Below are positions 31,697 to 41,420 of a stretch of 64,000 nucleotides of DNA, piece after piece. The first letter of the stretch is position 1, and each line of letters starts with the position of its first letter. Source of the stretch: Sphingobacterium zeae (lineage in GTDB: Bacteria > Bacteroidota > Bacteroidia > Sphingobacteriales > Sphingobacteriaceae); assembly GCF_030818895.1 (NCBI RefSeq), contig NZ_JAUTBA010000001.1:5540820-5604819 (forward strand), written 5' to 3'. Position numbers and translations under genes: made by a program. The notes beneath the pieces were generated by a model, which was given only the letters and a program-made list of their open reading frames with translations, was not told the origin of the DNA and made no database searches.

Positions 31697-33865
31697 ATGA
31701 ATAGGTATATCATTTTTTCACTTATCGCAGCACAACAGCTATTTTTCCCATGTTATGGACAGGAGAAGAGTATCGAGCTTGAAGAAGTAAAAGTTGGAGG
31801 GCGACGTTATCACCGGGCAGCAGAAGGAGCATTATCGATCCAGCTATTGACTGCCGACTCTATACAAAAATACCAGGCGGGAAGTTTAATGCAGACATTA
31901 AGCAGACTTCCCGGCATCAGTGCCATAGGCATAGGGGCCAATCAGTCTAAACCGCAGATTAGAGGGCTCGGATTTAATCGTGTGGCCACGGTAGAAAATG
32001 GCATTAAACATGAAGGCCAACAATGGGGACTGGATCATGGATTGGAAATCGATCAATTCAGTGTAGGGAGTGCCGAGGTACTAAAGGGGGCCAGCTCATT
32101 TTTGTATGGCTCAGATGCCATTGGTGGTGTCATTCGGCTATCACCGCCAGCGGAACTACAGGAGACAGGTTTTAAGGGGCAGTTTAACCTATTGACAAAG
32201 TCAAACAACGCGACTTTTGGCGGATCGCTACAAACACAGGGCCGAAAAGGGAATTGGGTATTTGGAGGCGGATTCACGCATCTGGAATATGGCGATTACC
32301 GTGTCCCCACAGATACAGTCTATGTTTACAATTATGCGGTACGTCTGAAAGATCGGCATGTTCGTAACACTGCGGGACGAGAGACACATTTTCAACTACG
32401 CGGCGGATATCTATCAGATCGTTTTTCTTCGATTTTCTACCTGAGTAATTATCATACAAAGTTTGGCTTCTTTGCCAATGCGCACGGCTTGGAACCAAGG
32501 GGCGTAGATACAGTACTTTATGACAAATCCAGTCGTGACATTGGTTTCCCAAGCCAGACGGTCGATCACCTGAAACTTATTAACCGCAACTTTATCGATC
32601 TGGATAAGCATAAGCTTTGGATAGACCTGGGCTATCAGAAAAATTACCGGCAAGAATATAACAATTACACCGCGCATGGTTATATGCCACCTGTTTATCC
32701 AAAAGATATGACTATTCCCATCAATTTGGAAAGGTTATATGAGAAACAGGTCTATAGTATCACTGTAAAAGACCAATTTGATTTGGCCACACATCGACTT
32801 ACCATTGGCGCAAATGGAGAGTATCAGGATAACCGTATTGATGGTTGGAGCTTCCTTATCCCCAGTTTTCGCCAAAAGGCAATGGGCCTATTCGTCTATG
32901 ATCAATACAAACTCGCGGACGAAACCATGCTATATGGGGCATTGCGTTACGATTACAGCTATATTCAGACATCACCTTATCAGGATTGGTTCGAATCAGA
33001 GCTGGAAGATAATCAGTCGGGCAGAATAGTTCGGGCTTCGGCGCTCAGTCGTCGTTTCAATAGCCTGGTTTGGTCTATAGGAGCGGCACATCAATTCGGA
33101 GATCTAGAAACAAAAATTAATGTAGGAAAAAGTTTCAGGGCCCCCATTGCACAGGAGCTTGGCGCCAATGGTGTCAACTATCACTACTTCAGTTATGAAA
33201 GAGGCAATCAATCATTGTCTCCCGAACAGTCCTATCAACTGGATTTATCCTTGACCTGGAGTCCCAGAAAAGTCTTTGTCGCCTTTACGCCATTCTTTAA
33301 TTACTTTTCCAATTATATCTATCTTAATCCCACGTCAAGCTACGATCAATATTATGGTGCCGGCAATCAAATCTTTGAATATATGGAAAGCCGTGTTCGC
33401 CGTTATGGAGCAGAATTGAAACTCAGCTACCAGCCTCTGAAACAATGGAAAGTAGAATTATTGGGTGAATATGTTCGATCGGAACAACTATCGGGTGCAA
33501 AGAAAGGATATACACTTCCTTTCTCTCCGGCACCTTCAGCGTTGATGGACATCAGCTGGACAGCAAAAAATAGCAAACATTTTAAAGAGACCTACCTTTC
33601 CGTCGATTGCAAATGGACAGCAGCGCAGTATCACGTTGTTCCACCAGAAGAGTCCACAGCAGCTTATCAGGTCTTCAACTTCCGGGCAGGAACACAACTT
33701 CGGTTTTCGGGATCTGTCCTTCAATTACGCTTACAGGTTCAAAATCTCTTTGACAAGAAATATATGGATCATACCAGCTTTTATCGGCTGATCTCTTTGC
33801 CTGAACAGGGAAGGAATTTTATCCTATCCATTGGAGTTCCCTTTGGAAAACAGTCCCGATCATAA
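31697..33865 (+). CDS. TonB-dependent outer membrane receptor, probable metal uptake
   Basis: A 722-residue receptor. Residues 1-21 are the signal peptide; IELEEVKVGG is a likely TonB box region; the plug (about 35-150) has PGISAIGIGANQSKPQIRG and VLKGASSFLYGSDAIGGVI; a barrel of about 22 strands follows, ending in VQNLFDKKYMDH and a terminal barrel strand. Unlike SusC it has no carboxypeptidase-like domain and is not paired with SusD. HEGQQWGLDHGLEID in the plug is His- and acid-rich and typical of receptors for metals or metal chelates. The two histidine-rich lipoproteins downstream and the double operator point to zinc or a similar metal. Confidence 0.85.
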   Translation: MNRYIIFSLIAAQQLFFPCYGQEKSIELEEVKVGGRRYHRAAEGALSIQLLTADSIQKYQAGSLMQTLSRLPGISAIGIGANQSKPQIRGLGFNRVATVENGIKHEGQQWGLDHGLEIDQFSVGSAEVLKGASSFLYGSDAIGGVIRLSPPAELQETGFKGQFNLLTKSNNATFGGSLQTQGRKGNWVFGGGFTHLEYGDYRVPTDTVYVYNYAVRLKDRHVRNTAGRETHFQLRGGYLSDRFSSIFYLSNYHTKFGFFANAHGLEPRGVDTVLYDKSSRDIGFPSQTVDHLKLINRNFIDLDKHKLWIDLGYQKNYRQEYNNYTAHGYMPPVYPKDMTIPINLERLYEKQVYSITVKDQFDLATHRLTIGANGEYQDNRIDGWSFLIPSFRQKAMGLFVYDQYKLADETMLYGALRYDYSYIQTSPYQDWFESELEDNQSGRIVRASALSRRFNSLVWSIGAAHQFGDLETKINVGKSFRAPIAQELGANGVNYHYFSYERGNQSLSPEQSYQLDLSLTWSPRKVFVAFTPFFNYFSNYIYLNPTSSYDQYYGAGNQIFEYMESRVRRYGAELKLSYQPLKQWKVELLGEYVRSEQLSGAKKGYTLPFSPAPSALMDISWTAKNSKHFKETYLSVDCKWTAAQYHVVPPEESTAAYQVFNFRAGTQLRFSGSVLQLRLQVQNLFDKKYMDHTSFYRLISLPEQGRNFILSIGVPFGKQSRS

Positions 33866-34080
33866 CATGAGCCACCGTGAATAAAGAATAAAAATAACAT
33901 TAACGAAAGATAGCATCTTTAAATAAGCCTTTGATCGCAATGAATTACGTAAATCGAAGTGTACAGTGAACTCTTACACAATTTTTAACGAAGACAAATG
34001 AATAACCTAGCGTCACACAGACATGCATACCAATAAAAGATATACGAATGAATAAAAATTTAAAATTGAAACTATCTCCT

Positions 34081-34557
34081 ATGAAAACAGTCCAAAAATA
34101 TACACTTATCGCGGTGTTACTTACGATGGCCGTTGCCTGTAAAAAAGATAAGGAAAGCATTGATACCGAAAAACCGACCATCGCCATCGATTCGGAAACG
34201 GCTTTCCCAAAACAATGCAGCACAATTAAACGCGGTACAAGCTTTACTTTCCGCAGTAAGCTATCTGATAACGTCGCGCTCGGGAGCTATAGCATTGACG
34301 TACACCATAATTTTGACCATCATTCGCATAGCACTGAAATCGGCGAATGTACGGTTGAGGCGATCAAAACGCCCATCAAGCCCTTCACTTTGGTCAAGAC
34401 AGTTAATATTCTGGGGCAGCCACAGCAATATGATGCCGAATTAAAAATCGATGTGCCAGCAGATATCGATCCGGGTAATTATCATTTTATGATTCAGGTG
34501 ACTGACTTGGCGGGATGGAGCAGTCAGAAGGGAATCAGCATCCGTATACTCGAGTAA
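34081..34557 (+). CDS. histidine-rich DUF4625-type lipoprotein
   Basis: About 158 residues. I use the ATG at 34081 because it places a proper lipoprotein signal (MKTVQKYTL...AVACKKD); an ATG at 34048 would add 11 polar residues. One Ig-like beta-sandwich follows, with VHHNFDHHSHS, a His cluster able to bind metal. The end (PGNYHFMIQVTDLAGWSS) matches the DUF4625 pattern. It lies 215 bases after the TonB receptor and 44 before its longer relative, so it is probably in the same regulon. A metal-capturing surface role is inferred. Confidence 0.75.
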   Translation: MKTVQKYTLIAVLLTMAVACKKDKESIDTEKPTIAIDSETAFPKQCSTIKRGTSFTFRSKLSDNVALGSYSIDVHHNFDHHSHSTEIGECTVEAIKTPIKPFTLVKTVNILGQPQQYDAELKIDVPADIDPGNYHFMIQVTDLAGWSSQKGISIRILE

Positions 34558-34601
34558 TACCATACATATTTATCAACTCAATTTAATTAAATCCATTTTA
34601 C

Positions 34602-35615
34602 ATGAAAACTAGAAACATTCGCTTCTTCTTCCTGTTAAGTACAATTCTTTTAGGCTTCCTATCGTCCTGTAAGAATGACAACGATGAAATCCCAGCACTT
34701 GCAAAACCCCAGATAGGCACACTTGAAATCGGCAGTGGCAATAACAAAACTGTCCAAGCGGGATCAGATCTTCATCTTGAAGGTGATATTCTTGCCGAAG
34801 CACTGATTGCTAAAATCGAAATTGAGGTTCATCAAGAAGGTGGCGGTCAGTATAAGTTTACAAAAGCCTATACGGATGGAAAATACATTGGTGTAAAAAA
34901 TGCGACATTTCATGAACACATCGATGTTCCGGGGGATGCACCCGCAGGAGCCTATCATTTTCATTTTATAGTAACCGACAAAGCCGGAAATGCGACTACA
35001 GCAGAATCAGCATTAACGATTACGGCCGCCGATGTAAAACCGAGTTTTAAACTTATCTTCACAGAAGTAGCAGGAACACCCCATGGAAACCATTTTCACG
35101 ATCTAGCTGACAAGAGCAATGCAGAACCCATGACCATCAACTTCAACGAAAAAGGTCAAGCTCTATCTGGTGGTCACGCGCACCTACATCCCGCCAAAAT
35201 CTATAAAATTGAATTTAAACAATACAATACATCAGCACAGGAGATTCAAAATCAGTATATCCTCAATAAGTCTACTGCAGATTACTATAAAGCATTTCTT
35301 GTAGGCGGATCATTTATTTTAAATCCTAACACCACTGGTGAAAATGGCGCCATATTTCAAACACGCGAAACTAAATATGCCGATGGAACAACGATTAGTG
35401 ATGCTACAGAAACGACCGGAATTATCACCTACTTTACCGCAGGCAATGTCAATGCAGGGGAAAAGCAGGTGCTCTTTGTATTAAGGAAATTAAAAGATTC
35501 CTCCACTAAAGCAACCATTACCCGTACCGACTGGAACTTGTCAAATTATGAAACCAAGTTTGCAGGTCAAGACCTCGTTAAGCTGTCTTTCGAACTGCAT
35601 GCAGAGGAAGATTAG
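34602..35615 (+). CDS. histidine-rich DUF4625-type lipoprotein, long form
   Basis: A 337-residue lipoprotein with lipobox LSSC at about residue 22. The N-terminal half (30-145) is a DUF4625-like sandwich ending in PAGAYHFHFIVTDKAGN. The second half contains HGNHFHD and GGHAHLHP, strong candidates for metal ligands. The two lipoproteins share the first domain, so one probably arose from the other by duplication. It ends at a terminator shared with the converging GH127 gene. Confidence 0.75.
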   Translation: MKTRNIRFFFLLSTILLGFLSSCKNDNDEIPALAKPQIGTLEIGSGNNKTVQAGSDLHLEGDILAEALIAKIEIEVHQEGGGQYKFTKAYTDGKYIGVKNATFHEHIDVPGDAPAGAYHFHFIVTDKAGNATTAESALTITAADVKPSFKLIFTEVAGTPHGNHFHDLADKSNAEPMTINFNEKGQALSGGHAHLHPAKIYKIEFKQYNTSAQEIQNQYILNKSTADYYKAFLVGGSFILNPNTTGENGAIFQTRETKYADGTTISDATETTGIITYFTAGNVNAGEKQVLFVLRKLKDSSTKATITRTDWNLSNYETKFAGQDLVKLSFELHAEED

Positions 35616-35627
35616 TGTCAAGAAAAA

Positions 35628-35662
35628 TACACCTTGTCAGCTTAAGAAAATGGCAAGGTGTA
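35628..35662. terminator. bidirectional terminator
   Basis: TACACCTTG (35628-35636) pairs with 35654-35662; T-rich tracts lie on both sides (TTTTTT after the plus-strand arm, TTTTT on the other strand). It sits between convergent stop codons at 35615 and 35674. Confidence 0.8.
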
Positions 35663-35673
35663 CTTTTTTACTG

Positions 35674-38600
35674 TTACTTTAGACTCACATCCAAGTAAAC
35701 CGAATGACGCCCATAGGTATCGTAAAACGGTTTATAAAGCACATCGTCTATATAAAATTCCAATGTTTCTGGGTTTCCTTTTATAGATTTACCAATATCC
35801 TTTGCGTCGAAAGTTACTTTACGCCAATCTTTTCTTGCAGTACGTTCCTGAGCGGCCAAAAGAACGGGGCCATAAAATAGGCTTGCGATGTTCGGCTGAT
35901 CCATAACCGGATCGAGATGGAAATCGAAGGGCATTTTTAAGGTGACCACATCACCATCTTTCCAGTTGCGCTGTATGCTAAGATAAGTTCCAGGATCGGC
36001 GACAATTTTTTGGTCAACCCCATTTATAGTAACGAAAAATCCCTTTGTCGCCCAACTTGGTACTCGAACATGAAGATCGAATTTGCCATTACCCCGTATG
36101 GTCAACGATGTATGATCTGCTTTTGGAAAATTTGTCTGTTGTTCTATCTTGATCCCCCGCTCCTTCCATTGCAAGGTAGAAGGGATATACAAATTAACAT
36201 ACAATGATTGATCATCTTTACTTTTCAAATAAATCGTATTCTGCAATTTGGTACTGCTCTCTATAGCCGTCCCATTACAACAGGTGAACCCCTGCATATC
36301 TGCATTTCCAAATTGTTTGATTGAGCCAGGACGCAAAGGAACATGATAGGTATTTGCGGGACTATTCTCCGCAACCGAAGCTAATATGTGATTATATAAT
36401 CCACGTTCATAGTAATCCATCAGCTCTGCACGCTGATCGAACATAAACAAATCACTCGTTAATTTCAGCATATTATAGGTTGCACAGGTTTCATTTTGTC
36501 CCCCCGCAGAAAATCCATTCTCATATAATGTTGCCGGCTGACTGATAAAACACTCGGCATTGGCCGGATTCCTAGCCCCCGCCACACCACCAATGCTATA
36601 CATATAATCGCTGGCGACTTTATACCAAAAATTGTCGGCTACCTTATAGTATTGCGGATCATTTGTTACACGGTATAGCTCCATACTCCCTACAATTTGT
36701 GGGATATGCTGATTGGCGTGCAATCCTCTAAAAGTATCCACATTTTTTGCCAGTCCATGTGTATGTGCTGCATTACCGTAAAACAGATCAATGTTATCAA
36801 ATAGACGGGCGGTTTTTAAATAATTCTGTTCACCCGTAATACGATACAACCTTGCCATCACTTCGTTCATCCCGCCAAACTCACCTGCAATATAGGTATT
36901 CCACATGTTGATTAATGTTTCGGTTGGTATATTGTTTAAACGGGTATACACCCAATTGCCCATGCCTTGTGCAATTTCTAATGCTTTTTTATTTCCGCTT
37001 ACTTCATAAACATCCATCAGACCGGCGAGGATCTTATGCAGGGTGTAATAAGGTGCCCAAACCTGGTTCTTCTGACCGCCATATTTTGCCCCATGTTCAA
37101 GCATTATAAACTGGTCGGGAGGATAGGCACTGATAAATCCAAGCCCCCAGTTCCAGTAATCTGTACGAATTCCTTCATCACTAAAATCAGAGTCATAAGC
37201 TGTTTTACCAGGACCAACAGGCACTGCCGCCGGATCAGCGACATATGCTTGCCCCGATTGCTTCGGCACTCCCGACAATTTTGACAAAGCGTAAAGCTCA
37301 TTGATCATCGTATCCATTTTACCTAAAAATTTTGCTTGAAGGGCTTTGTCATACCCTGTACTGGCATAAGCTTGCGCAATTGCTGTTAGGTAATGTCCCG
37401 TTGCATGACCCCGTAATTTGATATCCTGGCTATCCCATACATCCAGAGGCTTTGCACCCTTTGGTTGCTTTTGTCCAAAAGCATGACGAAACATATAAAG
37501 GAAAGAATTGGGGTTTGATCTAGCCAATGTATCCATAAACTTATCACGGTTTTCAATAAACTTTGTGTGATGATGCTCTTCGTCTACATTGAGAGTCACC
37601 TGATCCAAATGAAAGGGTTCCAATTTTAAGTGAGGGATGTTAGACTTTATCTTTCCCTTGACACTAACAATTGCTTTTGGTTTAAGATCCGTTCCCGGAA
37701 TGCGTCCAATTATCGTGTAGGCTGTCTGCTGCAAAACTGTGCTATTATCGGTTGGAGAAGGCCATAGCACCCGTACTTTCGGCCCTACCATACCATCTTT
37801 ATAAGTACCAACGACATAATTAGGCAATCGCGGCAATTCCCCAACCTCCGTTTCCACGCTGACATCTGCGACTCCAGTTAAATAGGCATTATACAGCTCT
37901 GCTTTATTCATCGGAAATCTAGGTAAATCATCCTCGGGCTTGCCTTTGGTGCTAGTGTCTTCGTGTACGCCTTTCAATGCATTGCCATATATCGTGGCAA
38001 TCTGAGTTCGACTAAGGGGCACCCGATAGACCCTGAAATCGTGCAGCAGAGCATTTAGACTCGAATTGCCGCCAAATAAGGGTTTTCCAATCTGTAATTT
38101 TCTTTTGCTTACCTGCTGTCCAAAGACTGCGCTCAGTTCCTGTGGAATATTTTTGACTTCTCCAACGAGCCTTCCGTCCAAATACGTTTGTAAAGCCCCT
38201 GTAGTAATATCGACCACAATGGCCAAATGCACCCATTTTTTCAAAGGAACCGCAGGAGAGGCTGCACTTTTTACTTCAGCCTTCTTTTGAGAGATAACAC
38301 CTAAATATCCAGCTTTTAGCGCTGTTCCTGTTGGTGTTACCGCAAAATGCCTCGCAAGATCTTGTCCGAAGTCAAAAAGATATTGTTCAGGCTGCGCTGC
38401 CCTCAAGTACAACCAGCCTGTTATACTAATAGACTCCAAATCCGAGAGTACGTTCGACGGTAATACAACAAAATCATCCTTTCCTCCGGCTAGAGACAAT
38501 ACCTTGTTAAATTGCTTATCAGCGACAAATAGTGCCTTCTCGCCTTGAAATTTACCATGCAGACCATTCCTTGACCAATCTTTTAGATCCCCATCAAAGA

Positions 38601-38730
38601 CATAACGGGCCACCATTCCTGTCTCACCAATTCCATCCAATATCTGATCTCCACCTTGCGCTACCGCGACATCTATCGTTTTGATAAAAATCGTAAGAAG
38701 TATTGCCACATGTAATTTATATCTTTTCAT
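35674..38730 (-). CDS. GH127-type beta-L-arabinofuranosidase with LamG-like domain
   Basis: Secreted enzyme of 1,018 residues that should remove beta-L-arabinofuranose or a related sugar. After the signal peptide (1-25) comes a LamG/concanavalin-like sandwich (about 40-250), then the GH127 (formerly DUF1680) barrel. The family zinc-thiolate site is complete: E747 and C749 in NETC, C817 and C818 in TCCNG; E726 in AECF matches the acid/base. In the family the first Cys of the CC pair is the nucleophile. A beta-sandwich and a short tail end the protein. It diverges from an AraC regulator, which likely controls it. GH146 is an alternative family. Confidence 0.85.
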   Translation of the reverse strand: MKRYKLHVAILLTIFIKTIDVAVAQGGDQILDGIGETGMVARYVFDGDLKDWSRNGLHGKFQGEKALFVADKQFNKVLSLAGGKDDFVVLPSNVLSDLESISITGWLYLRAAQPEQYLFDFGQDLARHFAVTPTGTALKAGYLGVISQKKAEVKSAASPAVPLKKWVHLAIVVDITTGALQTYLDGRLVGEVKNIPQELSAVFGQQVSKRKLQIGKPLFGGNSSLNALLHDFRVYRVPLSRTQIATIYGNALKGVHEDTSTKGKPEDDLPRFPMNKAELYNAYLTGVADVSVETEVGELPRLPNYVVGTYKDGMVGPKVRVLWPSPTDNSTVLQQTAYTIIGRIPGTDLKPKAIVSVKGKIKSNIPHLKLEPFHLDQVTLNVDEEHHHTKFIENRDKFMDTLARSNPNSFLYMFRHAFGQKQPKGAKPLDVWDSQDIKLRGHATGHYLTAIAQAYASTGYDKALQAKFLGKMDTMINELYALSKLSGVPKQSGQAYVADPAAVPVGPGKTAYDSDFSDEGIRTDYWNWGLGFISAYPPDQFIMLEHGAKYGGQKNQVWAPYYTLHKILAGLMDVYEVSGNKKALEIAQGMGNWVYTRLNNIPTETLINMWNTYIAGEFGGMNEVMARLYRITGEQNYLKTARLFDNIDLFYGNAAHTHGLAKNVDTFRGLHANQHIPQIVGSMELYRVTNDPQYYKVADNFWYKVASDYMYSIGGVAGARNPANAECFISQPATLYENGFSAGGQNETCATYNMLKLTSDLFMFDQRAELMDYYERGLYNHILASVAENSPANTYHVPLRPGSIKQFGNADMQGFTCCNGTAIESSTKLQNTIYLKSKDDQSLYVNLYIPSTLQWKERGIKIEQQTNFPKADHTSLTIRGNGKFDLHVRVPSWATKGFFVTINGVDQKIVADPGTYLSIQRNWKDGDVVTLKMPFDFHLDPVMDQPNIASLFYGPVLLAAQERTARKDWRKVTFDAKDIGKSIKGNPETLEFYIDDVLYKPFYDTYGRHSVYLDVSLK

Positions 38731-39012
38731 AATATTATCTATTTCGTGTATTCATAATCATCGGTTTAAGTATTGCCCGCCTCGATTGAGTGTGCTTAGC
38801 TACACGACGCACACTCTTGATTGATGTCCCCCTGACATTTATAAAATTAATCACAAAAGCTCATTATATATAGGTTTATTTTAGCCGATATTCTCCCGAT
38901 TTTAACTAACACTCCTGCTAATAACGATATCCCCAATTGGAAGAAAGCCCTATAATACCACGTATGCCCAAATACTCGAAGGTATTTTGTATTTTAGATT
39001 TGATAAGATTCT

Positions 39013-39909
39013 ATGGAAAAGCGAAATTTAAAAATTTGGGTGCCAGTTATCGGTCTGGATGGTTTCCGAAAAGAACAGACAGCGGGACGAGAAGAGCTCC
39101 TATTTAACGAACTCCATGGCGAACGGCTTATCGAAACACCGCATAAGCATGATTTTTTCATCATTAATCTTTTTCATAAAGCTTCTGGCGTACATACCAT
39201 CGATTCTATCGACTATAGGATAAAAGATCATCAGGTACATATTCTCTTTCCAGGCCAAATGCACAAATGGCATATCTATGCCGATACTGTAGCTTACCAA
39301 CTCATGATTGAGCGCCCTCTCTTTGAACATTTTGCACCTTTTTTTCGCTTTTCTTTTACCAATTATCAAAACCATCCTGTCATTGATCTCACTGCAGATT
39401 CCTTTGCACAATTACTTTATGAATTTGAATCCGTCAAACAAGAATTGAAAAGAGAAAACTCACTTATTCCTTTAATTAGTGCCCGAGCGGGCGTCATTGC
39501 GGCGATTGTAAGTCGAGAGGCAGAGTCTGCGTTCACCGAATTCAAGGTTTATCAATCTGTTCCGCGACTTGCTAAGTTTAACATGCTGATTGACGAATTC
39601 TTCAGGGAACAGAAAATGGTCGCATTTTATGCCGAAAAACTTAATATTTCAGCTAATTATCTGAATATCCTATGTAAAAAGCATTTGAAAATATCAGCTA
39701 CACAACTTATCCACCAACGAATAAACATTGAAGCGAAAAGGCTTTTACAAAGCTCCGAACGGTCCATCAAAGAAATTGCCTTTGAGTTGGGATTCGCAGA
39801 TCAGGCTTATTTTTCGAATTTCTTTAAACTGCAGATAGGTACCAGTCCCAGTGACTTTAGAGACAATCTTCAAGCGGGGGAGACATCAAGTTTGTTAAGA
39901 GGAAAATGA
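39013..39909 (+). CDS. AraC-family transcriptional regulator
   Basis: A 298-residue regulator. The N-terminal half (about 25-120) is a cupin-like sensor with KHDFFIINLFHKASGVHTID and FPGQMHKWHI. The C-terminal helix-turn-helix pair (about 190-290) has FYAEKLNISANYLNILCKK and IKEIAFELGFADQAYFSNFFKLQIGTSPSDFR, the second being the AraC signature. It diverges from the GH127 gene with 282 bases between the starts, so it is the natural candidate for its control by a sugar. TAGATTTG at 38995-39002 fits a -7 element but leaves almost no leader. Confidence 0.9.
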   Translation: MEKRNLKIWVPVIGLDGFRKEQTAGREELLFNELHGERLIETPHKHDFFIINLFHKASGVHTIDSIDYRIKDHQVHILFPGQMHKWHIYADTVAYQLMIERPLFEHFAPFFRFSFTNYQNHPVIDLTADSFAQLLYEFESVKQELKRENSLIPLISARAGVIAAIVSREAESAFTEFKVYQSVPRLAKFNMLIDEFFREQKMVAFYAEKLNISANYLNILCKKHLKISATQLIHQRINIEAKRLLQSSERSIKEIAFELGFADQAYFSNFFKLQIGTSPSDFRDNLQAGETSSLLRGK

Positions 39910-40024
39910 AAAATAGATAAATTACACAAGAAAAGGCAGGTATCTCCCAGCAAAAATAGCACAGAGTCCTATAAATTTGTAACCTACAGATACCAAATAC
40001 TTTTTTTTAGACAACGATGCGCTT

Positions 40025-41374
40025 ATGAAATCAATGGCCTTTACCCGCAAGGAATTTATTAGAAACTCTACGTTCGCACTTGCAGGTTCGACACTTATAC
40101 CAGCAATTTTAATTGCACAAAACCGCCATAAAATGGTGAACCAAAATCTATTGAGCAACTCCACGATTGAAAAAAACTATACATTAAAAAATGTGTTGCT
40201 AGAAACGGGCTTTGAGTACGATACTGATGGCCATGTGATTTCAACAACGACAAGCCTATTTTCTATTCAGATTGCAGACGGTAAGATCAAGGCTATAAGT
40301 TCCAATAGTAATGCTTCCGATGCTATCGATGCAAAAGGCCTTTTGATGCTACCCTCTTTCCGCGATATGCACATCCATTTGGACAAAACTTATTATGGTG
40401 ACAAGTGGCAGGCAGTAAGACAAAGGGCCGGAGGTGTAAAAGGTATGATTGCCCTCGAACAGAAAATTCTACCTGAACTATTAAAAAAAGCAACCTATAA
40501 AGCAGAAAAACTGATCGAACTATTACAACGTAACGGTACTACTTTCGCACGCAGTCATGTTAATATTGAACCGACATCCAAACTAGACGCTTTAAGTAAG
40601 CTACAATTGGCACTGGAAAACAAGAAAGATGGATTCGGGGCTGAACTGGTTGCTTTTCCGCAGCACGGTGTATACTATACTGACTCGGTGCCATACCTTA
40701 AGGAAGCCGCCAAAACCAATATTGATTTTATCGGTGGAATAGACCCATTTTCCATTGATGGAGCTATTGAAAAAACAATGGATTTTACGGTTCAGCTGGC
40801 ATTAGATCATAACAAGGGCATTGATATTCATTTGCACGAATCGGGTGAATCAGGCTTAAAAACTGTAGAATACTTAATTAACAAAGTGAACGAGAACCCA
40901 GTTCTCAAAGGTAAGACCTACCTCAGCCATTGTTTTGTATTGGGTCGGTTAGAAAAATCCAAACAACAAGAAATCGCAGCAAAACTCGGCGACGCACAAA
41001 TTGGCATCATTTCTACAATTCCATTCGGCGGATTAATTATGCCAATCCCAACGTTACTGGAAAACAACGTTGAGGTGATGACGGGAAATGACAGTATTGT
41101 AGACCATTGGAATACATTTGGTACGGGCAGTGTGTTACAAAAGGCCAATCTTGCAGCCCAGGTGTATGGCCAAACAACTGAATTTGGCTTATCTCGCATG
41201 CTCAAGCTGGCCACTGCTGGCCCCACTCCTTTGGACGATAAAGGCAATATGCAATGGCCCAAAGTCGGAGATAGTGCAGATATTGCCTTGCTCGAAGCCA
41301 GCTGTTCCGCAGAAGCAGTTTCAAGGATATCGCCAGTGAAATTGCTGATCTATAAAGGAAATATTGTCTTCTAG
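40025..41374 (+). CDS. CodA-like amidohydrolase with N-terminal export signal
   Basis: A 449-residue metal-dependent hydrolase of the cytosine deaminase/ammelide hydrolase group. The HxH is in MHIHLDK (near 118), followed by ARSHVNIEP, DIHLHESGE, LSHCFVLG and MTGNDSIVDHWNTFGTGSVLQ; these align by eye with CodA motifs HVHLD, THVDV, DVHCDE, SHTT and HDDVFDPW. The residues 1-30 (FTRKEFIRNSTFALAGSTLIPAILIAQ) look like a Tat-type signal with RK in place of RR. Cytosine deaminase itself is cytoplasmic, so the substrate is open. It follows the AraC gene by 115 bases but may be separate. Confidence 0.78.
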   Translation: MKSMAFTRKEFIRNSTFALAGSTLIPAILIAQNRHKMVNQNLLSNSTIEKNYTLKNVLLETGFEYDTDGHVISTTTSLFSIQIADGKIKAISSNSNASDAIDAKGLLMLPSFRDMHIHLDKTYYGDKWQAVRQRAGGVKGMIALEQKILPELLKKATYKAEKLIELLQRNGTTFARSHVNIEPTSKLDALSKLQLALENKKDGFGAELVAFPQHGVYYTDSVPYLKEAAKTNIDFIGGIDPFSIDGAIEKTMDFTVQLALDHNKGIDIHLHESGESGLKTVEYLINKVNENPVLKGKTYLSHCFVLGRLEKSKQQEIAAKLGDAQIGIISTIPFGGLIMPIPTLLENNVEVMTGNDSIVDHWNTFGTGSVLQKANLAAQVYGQTTEFGLSRMLKLATAGPTPLDDKGNMQWPKVGDSADIALLEASCSAEAVSRISPVKLLIYKGNIVF

Positions 41375-41399
41375 TCAGCGGACAATATTTCCTTTATAG
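41350..41399. terminator. bidirectional terminator overlapping the amidohydrolase stop
   Basis: Perfect 19-base arms at 41350-41368 and 41381-41399 with a 12-base loop. The last codons and stop of the amidohydrolase lie in the left arm and loop. The acyltransferase gene converges from 41421. Confidence 0.8.
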
Positions 41400-41420
41400 C
41401 TTCTACGCTCGGTTGCTTAT

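Noticed and set aside
31697..33865. SusC-type assignment of the TonB receptor
   Set aside because: It lacks the N-terminal carboxypeptidase-like domain and a SusD partner.
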